Positions 23,996-35,232 of a stretch of DNA of 64,000 bases are shown one piece after another. The notes below the pieces were generated by a model. The model searched no databases. It saw only the letters and a program-made list of their open reading frames with translations, and was not told where the DNA came from. This stretch comes from an uncultured Nesterenkonia sp. (GTDB taxonomy: Bacteria > Actinomycetota > Actinomycetes > Actinomycetales > Micrococcaceae). The DNA lies in assembly GCA_947494195.1 (NCBI GenBank), contig CANLUC010000004.1:310188-374187 (forward strand). Reading direction: 5' to 3'. Position 1 is the stretch's first letter. Each line of letters opens with the position of its first letter. Made by a program: the position numbers and the translations under genes.

Positions 23996-25336
23996 TCAGT
24001 CGGTGGCCGATTCTACTATCCGGGGAAGCCTGTCATCGGCCGGGGGCCTCCAGCTGGCGGGATCGGCGCTGAACTGGTCCCCCGAGCGGATGTCCTTGAC
24101 CTCATGGGCCCCGTCCTCATCGGTGAACCAGACATAGGGGATGCCGCGCCGGTCGGCATGGCGGATCTGCTTGCCGAACTTCTCCGCCTTCAGCGCCACC
24201 TCGACGTTGAGGCCGCGAGCACGCAGCGCATCGGCGACATCCTGCGCCGCTCCCCAGTCCTCGTCGGAGCGCAGCGCCACATAGACCGCGGCAGGGACCT
24301 TGCGCGTGGCGGAGAGACCACCCTCGGCGAGGATCCGTGAGATCAGCCGGGTCACCCCGATGGAGAGGCCGACGCCGGGGAAGCTGCGCCTGCCCTTGGA
24401 AGCCAGTGATTCATAGCGGCCGCCGGAGCACACCGAACCCAGGGACTCATGACCGAGCAGCACGGTCTCATAGACGGTGCCGGTGTAGTAGTCGAGTCCT
24501 CGGGCGATGGACAGATCGGCGGTGACCCGTCCGGGCACTCGCTTGTTCAGTTCGGCGACGACTTCTTCGAGCTCGGCGAGTCCGGCCTCGAGCAGATCGT
24601 CCGCCTCAGTGTCACCGAGGAGTCCGCGGACCTGCCCGACGAACGAGGTGTCGGTGGCGCGGATCTGTGCCAGGTTCAGCGCCTGCTGGGCCTGCGCAGT
24701 CGTGGCGGCACCGCTGGAGGTGAGCTCCTCGGCGACCTTCTCCGCACCGATCTTCTCGAGCTTGTCGATGGCGCGCAGCACGGCGGTGGTGTCTTCGAGG
24801 CCTATGGAGCGGTAGAAGCCTTCGGAGAGCTTGCGGTTGTTGACCCGCAGCATGAAGCCCCCGATCGGCAGCGCTTGAAGCGCCTGAGCCATGACCAGCG
24901 CGATCTCCACGTCGCTGCGGAAGGGCAGTGCGCCGTCGCCCACGAGGTCGATGTCGGCCTGGGTGAATTCGCGGAACCGGCCGTCCTGCGGGCGTTCGCC
25001 CCGCCAGACCTTCTGTATCTGATACCGACGGAAAGGGAAGTCCAGGTGCCCGGCGTTCTCCACGACGTAGCGCGCGAACGGGACCGTCAGATCGAAGTGC
25101 AGCGCAAGCCGTGCCTCTTTCCCGTCCTCCTCCTGCAGCCGGGAGACCGCATAGATCTCCTTGTCGATCTCGCCCTTCTGCAGCAGCGTGTCGATGGTCT
25201 CCACCGCGCGGGACTCGATGGAGCCGAAGCCATGGCGTTCGAAGACCTCACGGAGAGTGTCCAGCACGTGGAGTTCCACCAGCCGCTCTTCGGGGAGCCA
25301 TTCGGTGAAGCCGGAGAGAGAGGTGGTTCGTGCCAT
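23996..25336 (-). CDS. hisS: histidine--tRNA ligase
   Basis: RPQDGRFREFTQADIDLVG, ARGLDYYTGTVYE, PGVGLSIGVTRLI; start at MARTTSLSGF. Confidence 0.96.
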   Translation of the reverse strand: MARTTSLSGFTEWLPEERLVELHVLDTLREVFERHGFGSIESRAVETIDTLLQKGEIDKEIYAVSRLQEEDGKEARLALHFDLTVPFARYVVENAGHLDFPFRRYQIQKVWRGERPQDGRFREFTQADIDLVGDGALPFRSDVEIALVMAQALQALPIGGFMLRVNNRKLSEGFYRSIGLEDTTAVLRAIDKLEKIGAEKVAEELTSSGAATTAQAQQALNLAQIRATDTSFVGQVRGLLGDTEADDLLEAGLAELEEVVAELNKRVPGRVTADLSIARGLDYYTGTVYETVLLGHESLGSVCSGGRYESLASKGRRSFPGVGLSIGVTRLISRILAEGGLSATRKVPAAVYVALRSDEDWGAAQDVADALRARGLNVEVALKAEKFGKQIRHADRRGIPYVWFTDEDGAHEVKDIRSGDQFSADPASWRPPADDRLPRIVESATD

Positions 25337-25417
25337 GAGTGTGCGCGCAGTCCTTGGTCGTCGGGGGAGCCTGGAATCGGGCCCGTTCATCATAGCGGCT
25401 CCGGTACGCTGGTGGGC

Positions 25418-26707
25418 ATGAGTCCTGCAGTCAAGCCCGATCACCATGAGACCTCCCTCGCCGATGCCCATCGCTTTGCCCGCGTGGATGAGGAAGGGCA
25501 CGTCTTCGCGCTGACCGAGAATGCCGCGGAGGGTGAGCCGGCCGAGACCTACGTGGGTCAGTTCTCCGGCGCCAGTGCAGATGAGGCCCTGCTGTACTTC
25601 ACCCGCAAGTTTGACGAGCTGTTCAACCGTGCCCTGCTGCTGCGCGCCCGCATCGCGGCAGGAGCAGATTCGGCCAAGGCCCTGCAAGAGTCGGCCCAGC
25701 ACATCGCCAAGGAGCTTCAGGACGGCGTCTGGGTAGGGGACACCGCTGCACTGGCTGCGCTGCTCGGGCAGCTCACGGTGGAGATCCAGGCCCGCAACGC
25801 CTTGGAGCAGCAGGAGACGGAGGCGGTCCTCGCCGAGCACCTGGCCACCCGCGAGCGGATCGTGGCGGAGGCTGAGGTGCTCGCCGGTGCGGATCCGAGC
25901 ACCCAGCATTGGAAGAGTGCCCAGGCGCGGATGAACGAGCTCTTCGAAGCCTGGAAGGGCGAGCAGAAGAAGCCGCCGCGACTGACCAAGGCCCAGGAGG
26001 ATCCGTATTGGAAGCGGTTCCGCAGCGCCCGCAATCTCTTCGAGAAGAACCGCCGCGCCTTCTTCGCCACGAGGGACAAGGAGCACGGTGACATCAAAGC
26101 CGCCAAGGAGGAGCTGATCGCCGAGGCTGAGGCGCTGAAGGATTCCGAGGATTACGGCTCCACCACGAAGGCCTACCACCGGCTCATGGACGACTGGAAG
26201 GCGCTGGGCCGCGGTGCCAGGAAGACCGACGACTCCCAGTGGACTCGCTTCCGGGCTGCCCAGGACGTCTTCTTCGGAGCCCGTGACAAGGTCAACGCAG
26301 AAACCGATGCCGAATACGCCGAGAATCTCGTGGTGAAGCTGGAGATCCTGGAGAAGCTCGAGGCCCTGATGCCCTTCGAGAACCCCGAGGCCTCCCGGGA
26401 GCAGTACCAGTCGCTGCTGGCGCGCTGGGATGCGGCCGGGCGTGTGCCTCGCCAAGATATGAAGAGCACAGAGGGTCGGCTGAAGCAGGTTCAGGACGCC
26501 TTCCGTGATGCCGAGGCGGCGCATTGGCGCAAGACCGATCCCGAGACCATCGCCCGGCAGAACTCGATGCTCAGCCAGCTGGACGAGACTATTGCGGGAC
26601 TTGAACGTGAGCTTGAGTCGGCCCAGGCCAGCGGAGACACTCGTTCTATCGAGCAGGCGCAGGAGGCTCTCGACGCGCGCAGGAGCTGGCGCGATATGTT
26701 GAAGTAA
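25418..26707 (+). CDS. DUF349 domain-containing protein
   Basis: repeated W/F-containing helical modules (DDWKALGRGARKTDDSQWTRFRAAQDVFFGARD); ATG at 25418; the longer upstream ORF is antisense to hisS. Confidence 0.85.
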   Translation: MSPAVKPDHHETSLADAHRFARVDEEGHVFALTENAAEGEPAETYVGQFSGASADEALLYFTRKFDELFNRALLLRARIAAGADSAKALQESAQHIAKELQDGVWVGDTAALAALLGQLTVEIQARNALEQQETEAVLAEHLATRERIVAEAEVLAGADPSTQHWKSAQARMNELFEAWKGEQKKPPRLTKAQEDPYWKRFRSARNLFEKNRRAFFATRDKEHGDIKAAKEELIAEAEALKDSEDYGSTTKAYHRLMDDWKALGRGARKTDDSQWTRFRAAQDVFFGARDKVNAETDAEYAENLVVKLEILEKLEALMPFENPEASREQYQSLLARWDAAGRVPRQDMKSTEGRLKQVQDAFRDAEAAHWRKTDPETIARQNSMLSQLDETIAGLERELESAQASGDTRSIEQAQEALDARRSWRDMLK

Positions 26708-26798
26708 CGAATAGATTACACTCGTCAGAGATTCTGCGGCCCCGCCTATCCCGGGAGCCGCGGGAAGTTGTGCCGTCGACATCCAGTGAGGACCCCGC

Positions 26799-28565
26799 GT
26801 GAGCGATCAACAGCCGCATGAGGCAGGCTCTCCGCGCAGCCGTCGCGAAATTCGCGAGGCGCGCGAGCGTGAGCTTGCCGAGCAGCGTGAGCGTCAGACC
26901 GCGGCGCAGCAGCGTGCACTGGACGAGACGCTCCGCAACGCACGCAGACAGTCCTCAGCGACTCCGGCACGCCGTGTCCCGCTGCCGAACATCGCGCCGG
27001 TCCAGGAATCTGTGATCTTCAACCAGGAAGAGGTCACCCAGGGCAAGCTCGAACGTGAGGACTCACCTGTCGAGCCGCCCGCATCAGCCCCTGCAGCAGA
27101 GCCCTCGCCGCCGGTCACACCGGCGGCACCCAGCGGCTTCGACCGCGTGGTGACCCCCTTCGATCAGGTGGTCTCACCCGATGAGGTCGACCGGGAGACC
27201 GAACAGGCCGTCGACGAGTCCACCGGCTACCCGCTCGAAGATGACCCCGAGGGGCACTATGCGGATGAGCACTATGTCGAGGGACATGACGAGGACCAGC
27301 ACTATGACGAGCACGAACATTTCGATGAGAACGCTGGGCTTCACTACGAAGGCACCCGCATCCATCACGACGACGACGGGACACCGCTTCTCATCTCTTC
27401 CTCCAGCCACGGACGTGGATATCAGACCGTCTCGGCCGTAGATGGCGGCACCACCCAGGCAGTGCTGCAGCGACGGCGGGACAAGCGCCGACGTCGCAAC
27501 CTGACGCTGAGCGTCGCCTTCGGGCTCTTCGCCGTGCTCGTGGTGGGCTTCGTCGTCGTCCTGCAGTCTCTGCTGGGCGGTGACGGCCCCCAGGACTTTG
27601 AGACCCAGGCCGGGGAGAACATCGAATTCACCGTGCAGCCGGGGGACGGCCCCATCGCGGTCCGAGGCCGACTTCTGGAGCAGGGCATCATCGCCAGCGC
27701 CGATGCCTTCGACGATGCCTACGAGCAGCTCGAAGGGACCCGCGAGGTCTTCGAGGGCGAGTTCCCGATGCGCGAGCAGATGCCCGCAGAAGATGCCGTG
27801 GCGATCCTCTTCGACGAGGAGGAGGCGGTCGACTTCATCGATCTGCGCGCCGGCATGCGCATCGACGCGGCACTCTCAGCGATAGCCACCGGCACGGGGA
27901 TCCCCGAGAGCGACATCCGTCAGGCCGCCAGTGATCCGAGCGCCTATGGACTGCCCGAGGAGGCAGAGACCCTCGAGGGCTACCTCGCCTCGGGTCTGTA
28001 CAACCCCGAGGTGGGCGAGGAACCCGAAGACATCCTGCGGGAGATGGTGGACACCACCTTCGAGCGGCTCGAGGATGCCGGGGTCACCGAGGAGGACGAG
28101 CAGTGGGAGACCATCATCATCGCCTCGCTGCTCACCGCGGAGGGACTTCCCGGCGACTACGAGATGATCGCCGGGATCATCGAGAACCGTCTTTCGCCCG
28201 AGAACGACGAGACCAACCAGCTTCTCCAGATCGACGCCTCGGTGATCTACGGGCTCGGCACGCAGAGCGTGCAGTTCACCGAGGAGCAGCGCCGGGATGC
28301 CTCGAACCCGTACAACACCTACGAGAATCCAGGCCTACCGCCGGGGCCGATCGCCGCTCCCAGCGAGGAGACGATCGAGGCGGCCGGCAACCCCGAGCCG
28401 AGCGACTACTACTACTGGATCACCACGAACCTCGAGACCGGTGAGACCAAGTTCGCCGAGACCTACGAGCAGCACCTCGAGTATGTCGACGAGTTCAACG
28501 CCTACTGTGACGAGAACCCGGAGATCTGCGAGGGCGAGCCGGCCCAGGACAACCAGGGACCGTGA
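26799..28565 (+). CDS. mltG: endolytic transglycosylase MltG (YceG-like)
   Basis: single TM (NLTLSVAFGLFAVLVVGFVVVLQSLL), FTVQPGDGPIAVRGRLLEQGII, IIIASLLTAEGLPGDYEMIAGIIENRL, QIDASVIYGLG, NPYNTYENPGLPPGPIAAP. Confidence 0.95.
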   Translation: MSDQQPHEAGSPRSRREIREARERELAEQRERQTAAQQRALDETLRNARRQSSATPARRVPLPNIAPVQESVIFNQEEVTQGKLEREDSPVEPPASAPAAEPSPPVTPAAPSGFDRVVTPFDQVVSPDEVDRETEQAVDESTGYPLEDDPEGHYADEHYVEGHDEDQHYDEHEHFDENAGLHYEGTRIHHDDDGTPLLISSSSHGRGYQTVSAVDGGTTQAVLQRRRDKRRRRNLTLSVAFGLFAVLVVGFVVVLQSLLGGDGPQDFETQAGENIEFTVQPGDGPIAVRGRLLEQGIIASADAFDDAYEQLEGTREVFEGEFPMREQMPAEDAVAILFDEEEAVDFIDLRAGMRIDAALSAIATGTGIPESDIRQAASDPSAYGLPEEAETLEGYLASGLYNPEVGEEPEDILREMVDTTFERLEDAGVTEEDEQWETIIIASLLTAEGLPGDYEMIAGIIENRLSPENDETNQLLQIDASVIYGLGTQSVQFTEEQRRDASNPYNTYENPGLPPGPIAAPSEETIEAAGNPEPSDYYYWITTNLETGETKFAETYEQHLEYVDEFNAYCDENPEICEGEPAQDNQGP

Positions 28566-29452
28566 TGCGTCGGGCCGCTGTGCTGGGCCACCCGATCTCC
28601 CACTCCCAGTCTCCGGCGCTCCATGCAGCAGCCTATGACCACCTCGGACTGGACATCGACTACCGACGCATCGATGTGCCGCTGGAGCAGGTGAACCGGT
28701 TCCTCCGCACGGAGGGGGCCGCGCCCGGATGGCTGGGCTGGTCCGTCACCATGCCGCTGAAGGGCGCCATGGCCGCAGCGGTGGATGAGCGCTCTTCGAG
28801 GGTGCAGAACCTCGGAGTGCTCAACACCGTGGTGCACCGGAGAAGTGTCGACCACGCTGCGCTGCTCTACGGAGAGAACACGGACGTCGACGGCATCCTG
28901 CAGGCTCTGCTCGAGGCCGGGCTGCAGCGCACCCGCACTTCAGACGCCCGGATCTTCGGGATCATCGGAGCGGGGGCCACCGCCACGGCAGCCCTCGCGG
29001 CGGCTGCCGAGCTCGGCTACACCGAAGTCCGCTGCTACGCCCGGTCGATGCCGCGAGCCGCGGATCTGCAGCCCGTGGCCGACACATGGGGACTCACGCT
29101 GAGCGTGGCGCCGCTGGAGACGCTCAGCAGCGATCTCCAGGACGGCGGATCGCTGGACGCCCTGGTCAGCACGCTGCCGCCCCGAGCAGCCGATGGGATC
29201 GCCGAAACGCTTCCGACGCTGATGCCTCCGGTGCCGCTGCTCGACGTCGCCTACGACCCCTGGCCCTCCGCGCTGGCCCACGCGTGGGAGTCCGCAGGGG
29301 GCCCGGTGGTGAGCGGGCTGGTGATGCTTCTGCACCAGGCCGTCAAGCAGGTGGAACTCTTCACCGCCGCCACGGAGAGCCCCGCCGCGGAGCTCTCCGA
29401 AGAGTCCCATGCCCAGCTCGTGGCGAAGATGAGACGCTCCATCGGTTTATGA
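28565..29452 (+). CDS. aroE: shikimate dehydrogenase family protein
   Basis: [50 protein letters not shown]; overlaps mltG stop. Confidence 0.94.
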   Translation: MRRAAVLGHPISHSQSPALHAAAYDHLGLDIDYRRIDVPLEQVNRFLRTEGAAPGWLGWSVTMPLKGAMAAAVDERSSRVQNLGVLNTVVHRRSVDHAALLYGENTDVDGILQALLEAGLQRTRTSDARIFGIIGAGATATAALAAAAELGYTEVRCYARSMPRAADLQPVADTWGLTLSVAPLETLSSDLQDGGSLDALVSTLPPRAADGIAETLPTLMPPVPLLDVAYDPWPSALAHAWESAGGPVVSGLVMLLHQAVKQVELFTAATESPAAELSEESHAQLVAKMRRSIGL

Positions 29453-29460
29453 TGGACCCC

Positions 29461-30708
29461 ATGTTGCGCTGGCTCACCTCCGGAGAATCTCACGGCAAAT
29501 CCCTCGTCGGAATCCTTGAAGGACTCCCCGCCGGAGTGTCTCTGAGCACGGCAGCCGTGCAGGAGAAGCTGGCCCGGCGTCGTCTCGGCTACGGCCGTGG
29601 CGCGCGGATGAAGTTCGAGCAGGATCAGGTCGCTCTGCTGGCAGGAGTCCGCCACGGCGTCACCATCGGAGGGCCGCTGACCATCGAGGTCGGCAACACC
29701 GAATGGCCCAAATGGGAGAAGGTCATGTCTGCGGACCCGGTGCCTGCGGAGGACCTCGAAGGTCTTGCCCGCAATGCCCCGCTCACGCGGCCACGTCCAG
29801 GCCACGCCGACTACACCGGCATGCAGAAGTACGGCTTCGCAGAGGCGCGCCCCGTGCTGGAGCGTGCCTCAGCCCGCGAGACCGCCACCCGAGTGGCACT
29901 GGGCGCCGCCGCACAGTCCTTCCTGAGCGAGCTGGGCATCACCACGATCTCGCACACCACTGCCATCGGCCCCGTGCAGGTCCCTGCTGACGCTCCGCTG
30001 CCCCAGGCGGCCGACGTGGGGGCCTTGGACGCCGATCCGCTGCGCTGCTTCCACGCCGAGACCTCCGAACGCATGGTCGCCGAAGTCGATGACGCCCACC
30101 GAGCCGGGGAGACCCTCGGAGGCGTCGTCGAGGTCATCGTCGAAGGCCTGCCTCCTGGGCTCGGCAGCTACGTCCACTGGGACCGTCGGCTCGATTCACG
30201 CCTCGCCGGCGCGCTCATGGGCATTCAGGCGATCAAGGGCGTGGAAGTCGGCGACGGATTTGAGACCACACGACGCCGCGGCTCGGCCGCCCACGACGAG
30301 ATCGCCCTGGACGAGTCGGGACGGATCGCACGCACCTCAAACCGCGCGGGCGGGATCGAGGGCGGAATGAGCATCGGCGGCCCGCTGCGCGTGCGTGCCG
30401 GGATGAAGCCGATCGCCACCGTTCCCCGTGCCCTGCGCACCGTGGACACCGCCACCGGGGAGGCCACCACGGCACATCACCAGCGCTCTGACGTCTGTGC
30501 GGTGCCCGCCGCCGGAGTGGTGGCGGAGGCGATGGTCGCGCTGGTCATCGCCGAGGCCGTGCTGGAGAAGTTCGGCGGCGACTCCGTGCTGGAGGTGCGC
30601 CGCAACCTCGAGGGCTACCTCGCGCACCTGCCCGAACTCGGGGGAGATCCCACCGGAGCCGGCGCCGATGGAGACCCGCTGCAGGCCCCGGCGGCGATGC
30701 AGGACTGA
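29461..30708 (+). CDS. aroC: chorismate synthase
   Basis: [70 protein letters not shown]. Confidence 0.97.
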   Translation: MLRWLTSGESHGKSLVGILEGLPAGVSLSTAAVQEKLARRRLGYGRGARMKFEQDQVALLAGVRHGVTIGGPLTIEVGNTEWPKWEKVMSADPVPAEDLEGLARNAPLTRPRPGHADYTGMQKYGFAEARPVLERASARETATRVALGAAAQSFLSELGITTISHTTAIGPVQVPADAPLPQAADVGALDADPLRCFHAETSERMVAEVDDAHRAGETLGGVVEVIVEGLPPGLGSYVHWDRRLDSRLAGALMGIQAIKGVEVGDGFETTRRRGSAAHDEIALDESGRIARTSNRAGGIEGGMSIGGPLRVRAGMKPIATVPRALRTVDTATGEATTAHHQRSDVCAVPAAGVVAEAMVALVIAEAVLEKFGGDSVLEVRRNLEGYLAHLPELGGDPTGAGADGDPLQAPAAMQD

Positions 30709-31268
30709 TGCGTCCCCCCGCAGCCGCCGAGAACCGAGGCGACGGCCGCAACATCGTGCTGATCGGACCTATGGGATCCGGAAAATCGACCGTCGGAGCG
30801 GCCCTCGCCCGGAGGCTGCACCGCCCCCATGTGGACACCGACCAGTTCTTCGTCGCGCGGCACGGACCGATTCCGCAGTACTTCTCGCTGCACGGCGAGG
30901 AGAGCTTCAGGGCCGAGGAGGAGAAGATCGTCGCCGAACTGCTCGACGCTCCGCGGCCCTCGGTGGTCAGCCTCGGCGGCGGCTCGGTGCTGAGCCCCCG
31001 CACCCGGGAGCTGCTTGTCGAGCAGGTCGTCGTGCTCCTCGACCTCACCGTGGCCCAGGCCGCCCAGCGTCTCGGAGACGGCTCCACCCGGCCCATCCTC
31101 GGAGAGCACCCCGTGCAGAGCTGGATGCGCATCTACGCCGAGCGGGAGCAGATCTATCGAGACTGCGCTGATATCGTCATGAGTCCGGATGATGAGCACA
31201 TCGATGTGCGAGTCGACACCATCGTGCGGGCATTGCACACCACTTTCAGGAGAGACCACAGCGCATGA
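30708..31268 (+). CDS. aroK: shikimate kinase
   Basis: IVLIGPMGSGKSTVGAALARRL, DTDQFF, VSLGGGSVL. Confidence 0.95.
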   Translation: MRPPAAAENRGDGRNIVLIGPMGSGKSTVGAALARRLHRPHVDTDQFFVARHGPIPQYFSLHGEESFRAEEEKIVAELLDAPRPSVVSLGGGSVLSPRTRELLVEQVVVLLDLTVAQAAQRLGDGSTRPILGEHPVQSWMRIYAEREQIYRDCADIVMSPDDEHIDVRVDTIVRALHTTFRRDHSA

Positions 31269-32428
31269 GCCACCAGGCTGAGACCGAGGCTTCCGCCCAG
31301 CACCCTGAGCCCACCGTCATCACCGTGGGGGAGGGGAGAGGCACCGGCGGGCAGGAGCTCGGCTATGACGTGGTCATCGGCAACGGACTGCTCTCCCGGC
31401 TCCCCGACCTCGTCGGCACCCAGGCCGAGCGAGTGCTGGTGATCCACCCGCGGGCCCTGCGCGCCACCGGAGATGTGGTGCGCGAGGACCTGGAGAAGGC
31501 CGGCTACCAGGCCCTGGTCGCGGAGATCCCCGACGCCGAAGAGGGCAAGCACATCCAGGTGGCCGCGTTCTGCTGGCAGGTCCTGGGCCAGAACGACTTC
31601 ACCCGCTCCGATGCCGTCGTCTCGGTGGGCGGAGGCGCGGTGACCGACGTCGCCGGCTTCGTCGCCGCCACCTGGCTGCGCGGCATCCGTGTGGTGCACA
31701 TGCCCACGACCCTGCTGGGCATGGTCGACGCCGCGGTGGGCGGCAAGACCGGGATCAACACCTCAGAGGGCAAGAACCTCGTGGGTTCCTTCCATCAGCC
31801 CGCCGGAGTGCTGGCCGACCTCGATACGCTGCTGACCCTTCCGCGCAATGAGCTGGTGGCCGGGCTCGCCGAGGTGGTCAAGTGCGGATTCATCGCCGAT
31901 GAGCGCATCCTGGAGATCATCGAGTCCAGCCCCGAGCAGACCCAGAACCCGCACTCCTGGCAGATCCGCGAGCTCATCGAACGCGCCGTGGCCGTCAAGG
32001 CGAAGGTCGTCGGAGAGGACATGCTGGAGTCCGGTCTGCGCGAGTCGCTGAACTACGGGCACACCCTGGGTCACGCCATCGAACTCGCCGAGCGCTACCA
32101 GTGGCGCCACGGCGCCGCGATCTCCGTGGGCATGATCTTCGCCGCGGAGCTCTCCCGGAGCCTGGGCCGTCTTGATGATGCCACCGCCGACCGGCATCAC
32201 TCCGTGCTGAACCTGCTGGGACTTCCCACCACCTACCGCGACGACCGCTGGAGCCAGCTGCTCGAAGGCATCAAGCGCGACAAGAAGAACCGCGGCGACC
32301 AGCTGCGCTTCGTGCTGCTCAGCGGCCAGGGCCAGCCCGCGACCGTGGAGATCCCGGACGCCTCGATCCTGTTCGCGACCTACCAGGAGATCGGTCAGCC
32401 CGAGACCGGCACCATGCTCTCGCTCTGA
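31265..32428 (+). CDS. aroB: 3-dehydroquinate synthase
   Basis: [59 protein letters not shown]. Confidence 0.97.
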   Translation: MSHQAETEASAQHPEPTVITVGEGRGTGGQELGYDVVIGNGLLSRLPDLVGTQAERVLVIHPRALRATGDVVREDLEKAGYQALVAEIPDAEEGKHIQVAAFCWQVLGQNDFTRSDAVVSVGGGAVTDVAGFVAATWLRGIRVVHMPTTLLGMVDAAVGGKTGINTSEGKNLVGSFHQPAGVLADLDTLLTLPRNELVAGLAEVVKCGFIADERILEIIESSPEQTQNPHSWQIRELIERAVAVKAKVVGEDMLESGLRESLNYGHTLGHAIELAERYQWRHGAAISVGMIFAAELSRSLGRLDDATADRHHSVLNLLGLPTTYRDDRWSQLLEGIKRDKKNRGDQLRFVLLSGQGQPATVEIPDASILFATYQEIGQPETGTMLSL

Positions 32429-32517
32429 GCCCGCCGCGCAAGCCTGTACAATCGATTGGCGCTGTGTGGAGCATTCCATGCCCGAAGACCGGCACGAAGA
32501 CCCAGGAAAGGCAAACT

Positions 32518-33081
32518 GTGGCCAGCTCGAATGACATCAAGAACGGCTCCGTCCTCAAGCTCGAGGGGCAGCTGTGGAACACGCTCGAGTTCCAGCACGT
32601 CAAGCCCGGCAAGGGCGGTGCCTTCGTGCGGACCAAGCTGAAGAACATCCGCACCGGCAAGGCCGTGGACAAGACCTTCAACGCCGGCGCCAAGGTCGAA
32701 TTCGCCACAGTGGACCGATCCAACTACCAGTACCTGTACCAGGACGGCGAGGACTTCGTCTTCATGGACCTGCGCGACTATGACCAGATCACCGTGCCCG
32801 CCACCGTGGTGGGCGACGCCGCCCACTTCCTGCTGGAGTCCCACGAGGTGACCATCGCCCTGCATGACGGGACCCCGCTCTACCTCGACCTGCCTCCGTC
32901 GGTCGTTCTTGAGATCACCTACACCGAGCCGGGTCTGCAGGGCGACCGCTCCAACGCGGGCACCAAGGCCGCCACGCTGGAGACCGGACATGAGATCCAG
33001 GTCCCGCTGTTCGTCGATCAGGGCACCCGTGTGAAGGTCGACACCCGCACGTCCGAGTACCTCGGCCGAGTCACGGACTGA
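32518..33081 (+). CDS. efp: translation elongation factor P
   Basis: [67 protein letters not shown]. Confidence 0.97.
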   Translation: MASSNDIKNGSVLKLEGQLWNTLEFQHVKPGKGGAFVRTKLKNIRTGKAVDKTFNAGAKVEFATVDRSNYQYLYQDGEDFVFMDLRDYDQITVPATVVGDAAHFLLESHEVTIALHDGTPLYLDLPPSVVLEITYTEPGLQGDRSNAGTKAATLETGHEIQVPLFVDQGTRVKVDTRTSEYLGRVTD

Positions 33082-33089
33082 GAGGCCCC

Positions 33090-33515
33090 GTGGCAAAACG
33101 AAGCAAAGCACGCCGCCGCGCGCTCGAGATCCTCTTCGAGGCCGAGCAGCGCGAACTCGATCCGCTGGAGGTCCTGCGGGTCCGACGCGAGCGCGCGGAT
33201 CTGATCGTCAATGAATACGTCATCGAACTGATCGACGGGGTGAAGTCCGAGCAGGAGAAGATCGACGAGATCCTCGCCACCTACGCCCGGGGGTGGACGC
33301 TGGAGCGGATGCCGCGCGTGGACCTGATGGCGCTGCGCATCGGCGCCTGGGAGCTGCTCTGCAACAACGACATTCCCGACAATGTCGCGGTCTCCGAGGC
33401 TGTCGCGCTGGTCCATGACCTCTCCACCGATGATTCACCCAGCTTCGTCAACGGCCTGCTCGGCAGGATCCAGCAGCTCAAGCCGACGCTGGTCGAGGTC
33501 GATGACGTAGAGTAG
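33090..33515 (+). CDS. nusB: transcription antitermination factor NusB
   Basis: SKARRRALEILFEAEQRELDP, DNVAVSEAVALVHDLSTDDSPSFVNGLLGRI. Confidence 0.95.
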   Translation: MAKRSKARRRALEILFEAEQRELDPLEVLRVRRERADLIVNEYVIELIDGVKSEQEKIDEILATYARGWTLERMPRVDLMALRIGAWELLCNNDIPDNVAVSEAVALVHDLSTDDSPSFVNGLLGRIQQLKPTLVEVDDVE

Positions 33516-33570
33516 GTCCGACCCTGAGCCCTGCCGTCTGAGTGCGGTGCGGCCGACAACTGAAGAATCC

Positions 33571-33612
33571 GACTTCCTTTAAGAATCGTCCAGTGAGGCG
33601 AGGAAGGAGTCC
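33571..33612 (+). promoter_or_regulatory. candidate PyrR-binding RNA hairpin overlapping the pyrR ribosome-binding site
   Basis: GACT(t)CCTTT-aagaatcGTCCAGTGAGGCg-aggAAGGAGTC; GTCCAGTGAGGC resembles the PyrR loop consensus; Shine-Dalgarno in 3' arm. Confidence 0.65.
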
Positions 33613-33616
33613 TACG

Positions 33617-34237
33617 GTGACACGTTCACCCGAGACCTCTCATGTGATGTCCGCCTCCGACATGGACCGGGCACTGACGCGCATTGCGCACGAGATCGTC
33701 GAATCCCACCGAGGAATCGAAGGTCTCCTCCTGCTCGGCATCCCGCGCCGCGGCACCATCCTGGCTCGCCGTCTGGGTGAGCGGCTGGCACGCATCGATC
33801 CTGGCTTCGATCCTGAGCAGTCCACCGGATCGCTGGACATCACGCTCTACCGCGATGACCTCCGAGCCCACGGCGCCCGCACGCCGGAACCCACCAAGAT
33901 TCCCGGCGCCGGGATCGACGGCGCCACAGTGGTGCTGGTCGACGACGTCCTCTACTCCGGGCGCACAGTGCGCGCGGCCCTGGATGCGTTGCAGGCGCTG
34001 GGCCGCCCCGCCGTCGTCCGACTCGCAGTCCTGGTGGATCGCGGACACCGCGAACTGCCGATCCGCTCCGACCATGTCGGCAAGAACCTGCCCACCTCCC
34101 GTGAGGAGCGCGTCTCGGTGCTTCTCCATGAGGTCGACGGCGTCCCGCGCGAGGAGGAAGCTGTCGTCATTCAGCGCCCCTCCGCGACCAGTCCGCCAGC
34201 AGCAGCCGGATCGCCCGCCGCGGGAGGTGGCCGCTGA
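33617..34237 (+). CDS. pyrR: bifunctional pyr operon regulator / uracil phosphoribosyltransferase PyrR
   Basis: [65 protein letters not shown] start. Confidence 0.96.
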   Translation: MTRSPETSHVMSASDMDRALTRIAHEIVESHRGIEGLLLLGIPRRGTILARRLGERLARIDPGFDPEQSTGSLDITLYRDDLRAHGARTPEPTKIPGAGIDGATVVLVDDVLYSGRTVRAALDALQALGRPAVVRLAVLVDRGHRELPIRSDHVGKNLPTSREERVSVLLHEVDGVPREEEAVVIQRPSATSPPAAAGSPAAGGGR

Positions 34238-35232
34238 TGCGCCACCTGCTCTCCACCGCTGATCTGAGCCGGACCGAGGCGCTGAGCATCCTGGACACCG
34301 CGGAGGAGATGGCCGCGGTCTCCACCCGCGAGGTCAAGAAGCTGCCCACGCTGCGCGGACGCACCGTGGTGAACCTCTTCTTCGAAGACTCCACCCGCAC
34401 CCGCATCTCCTTCGAGGCGGCGGCAAAGCGGCTCTCCGCAGACGTCATGAACTTCTCCGCCAAGGGCTCCTCCGTGTCCAAGGGTGAATCGCTCAAGGAC
34501 ACCGTGCAGACCCTCGAGGCCATCGGTGCCGACGCGATCGTCATGCGGCACTGGGCCTCCGGGGCCGCGGCCCAGCTGGCCGCCTCGGACTGGACCGACT
34601 GCGCCGTGATCAACGCCGGGGACGGCACCCACGAGCACCCCACCCAGGCGCTGCTGGACGCGCTGACCCTGCGCCGGGGCTGGACGGCAGCCCAGGGTGC
34701 GGACCCACGTTGCGCCGATCTCTCCGGGATGCGGGTGCTGATCGTCGGGGACATCCTGCATTCCCGGGTCGCGCGCTCGAACATCTGGCTGCTGCGCACC
34801 CTGGGGGCAGAGGTCGGACTCGTGGCGCCCGCCACCCTGCTTCCGGTCGGGGTCGAGAAGTGGCCGGTCAGCGTGTTCTACAGCCTGGATGAGGCGCTGG
34901 CATCAGGCCCCGAAGGCGGACCGGACGCAGTGATGATGCTGCGCGTCCAGGCCGAACGCATGGGCGGGGCGTATTTCCCCACTGCGGCCGAGTACACCCG
35001 CCGCTGGGGCCTCACCGATGAACGACTCGCCCAGCTGGAGCACCACCGCACCGCCGCCGGGGCGCAGCCGATGATCCTGCACCCGGGACCGATGAACCGC
35101 GGCGTGGAGATCTCGGCCGCCGCCGCGGACTCCCCGATGAACCAGGTCCTCGACCAGGTCTCGCACGGCGTCTCGGTCCGCATGGCAGTGCTGCACCTGC
35201 TGCTCAGCAGCTCAGAGAGGAACACCGCATGA
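34237..35232 (+). CDS. pyrB: aspartate carbamoyltransferase catalytic subunit
   Basis: [45 protein letters not shown]. Confidence 0.97.
   Translation: MRHLLSTADLSRTEALSILDTAEEMAAVSTREVKKLPTLRGRTVVNLFFEDSTRTRISFEAAAKRLSADVMNFSAKGSSVSKGESLKDTVQTLEAIGADAIVMRHWASGAAAQLAASDWTDCAVINAGDGTHEHPTQALLDALTLRRGWTAAQGADPRCADLSGMRVLIVGDILHSRVARSNIWLLRTLGAEVGLVAPATLLPVGVEKWPVSVFYSLDEALASGPEGGPDAVMMLRVQAERMGGAYFPTAAEYTRRWGLTDERLAQLEHHRTAAGAQPMILHPGPMNRGVEISAAAADSPMNQVLDQVSHGVSVRMAVLHLLLSSSERNTA

Noticed and set aside
24449-25417. N-terminal extension of the DUF349 ORF over hisS
   Set aside because: Entirely antisense to hisS; natural ATG at 25418 begins the recognisable protein.
25337-26782. N-terminal extension of the hisS ORF
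   Set aside because: Antisense to the DUF349 gene; canonical HisRS start is MARTTSLSGF at 25336.
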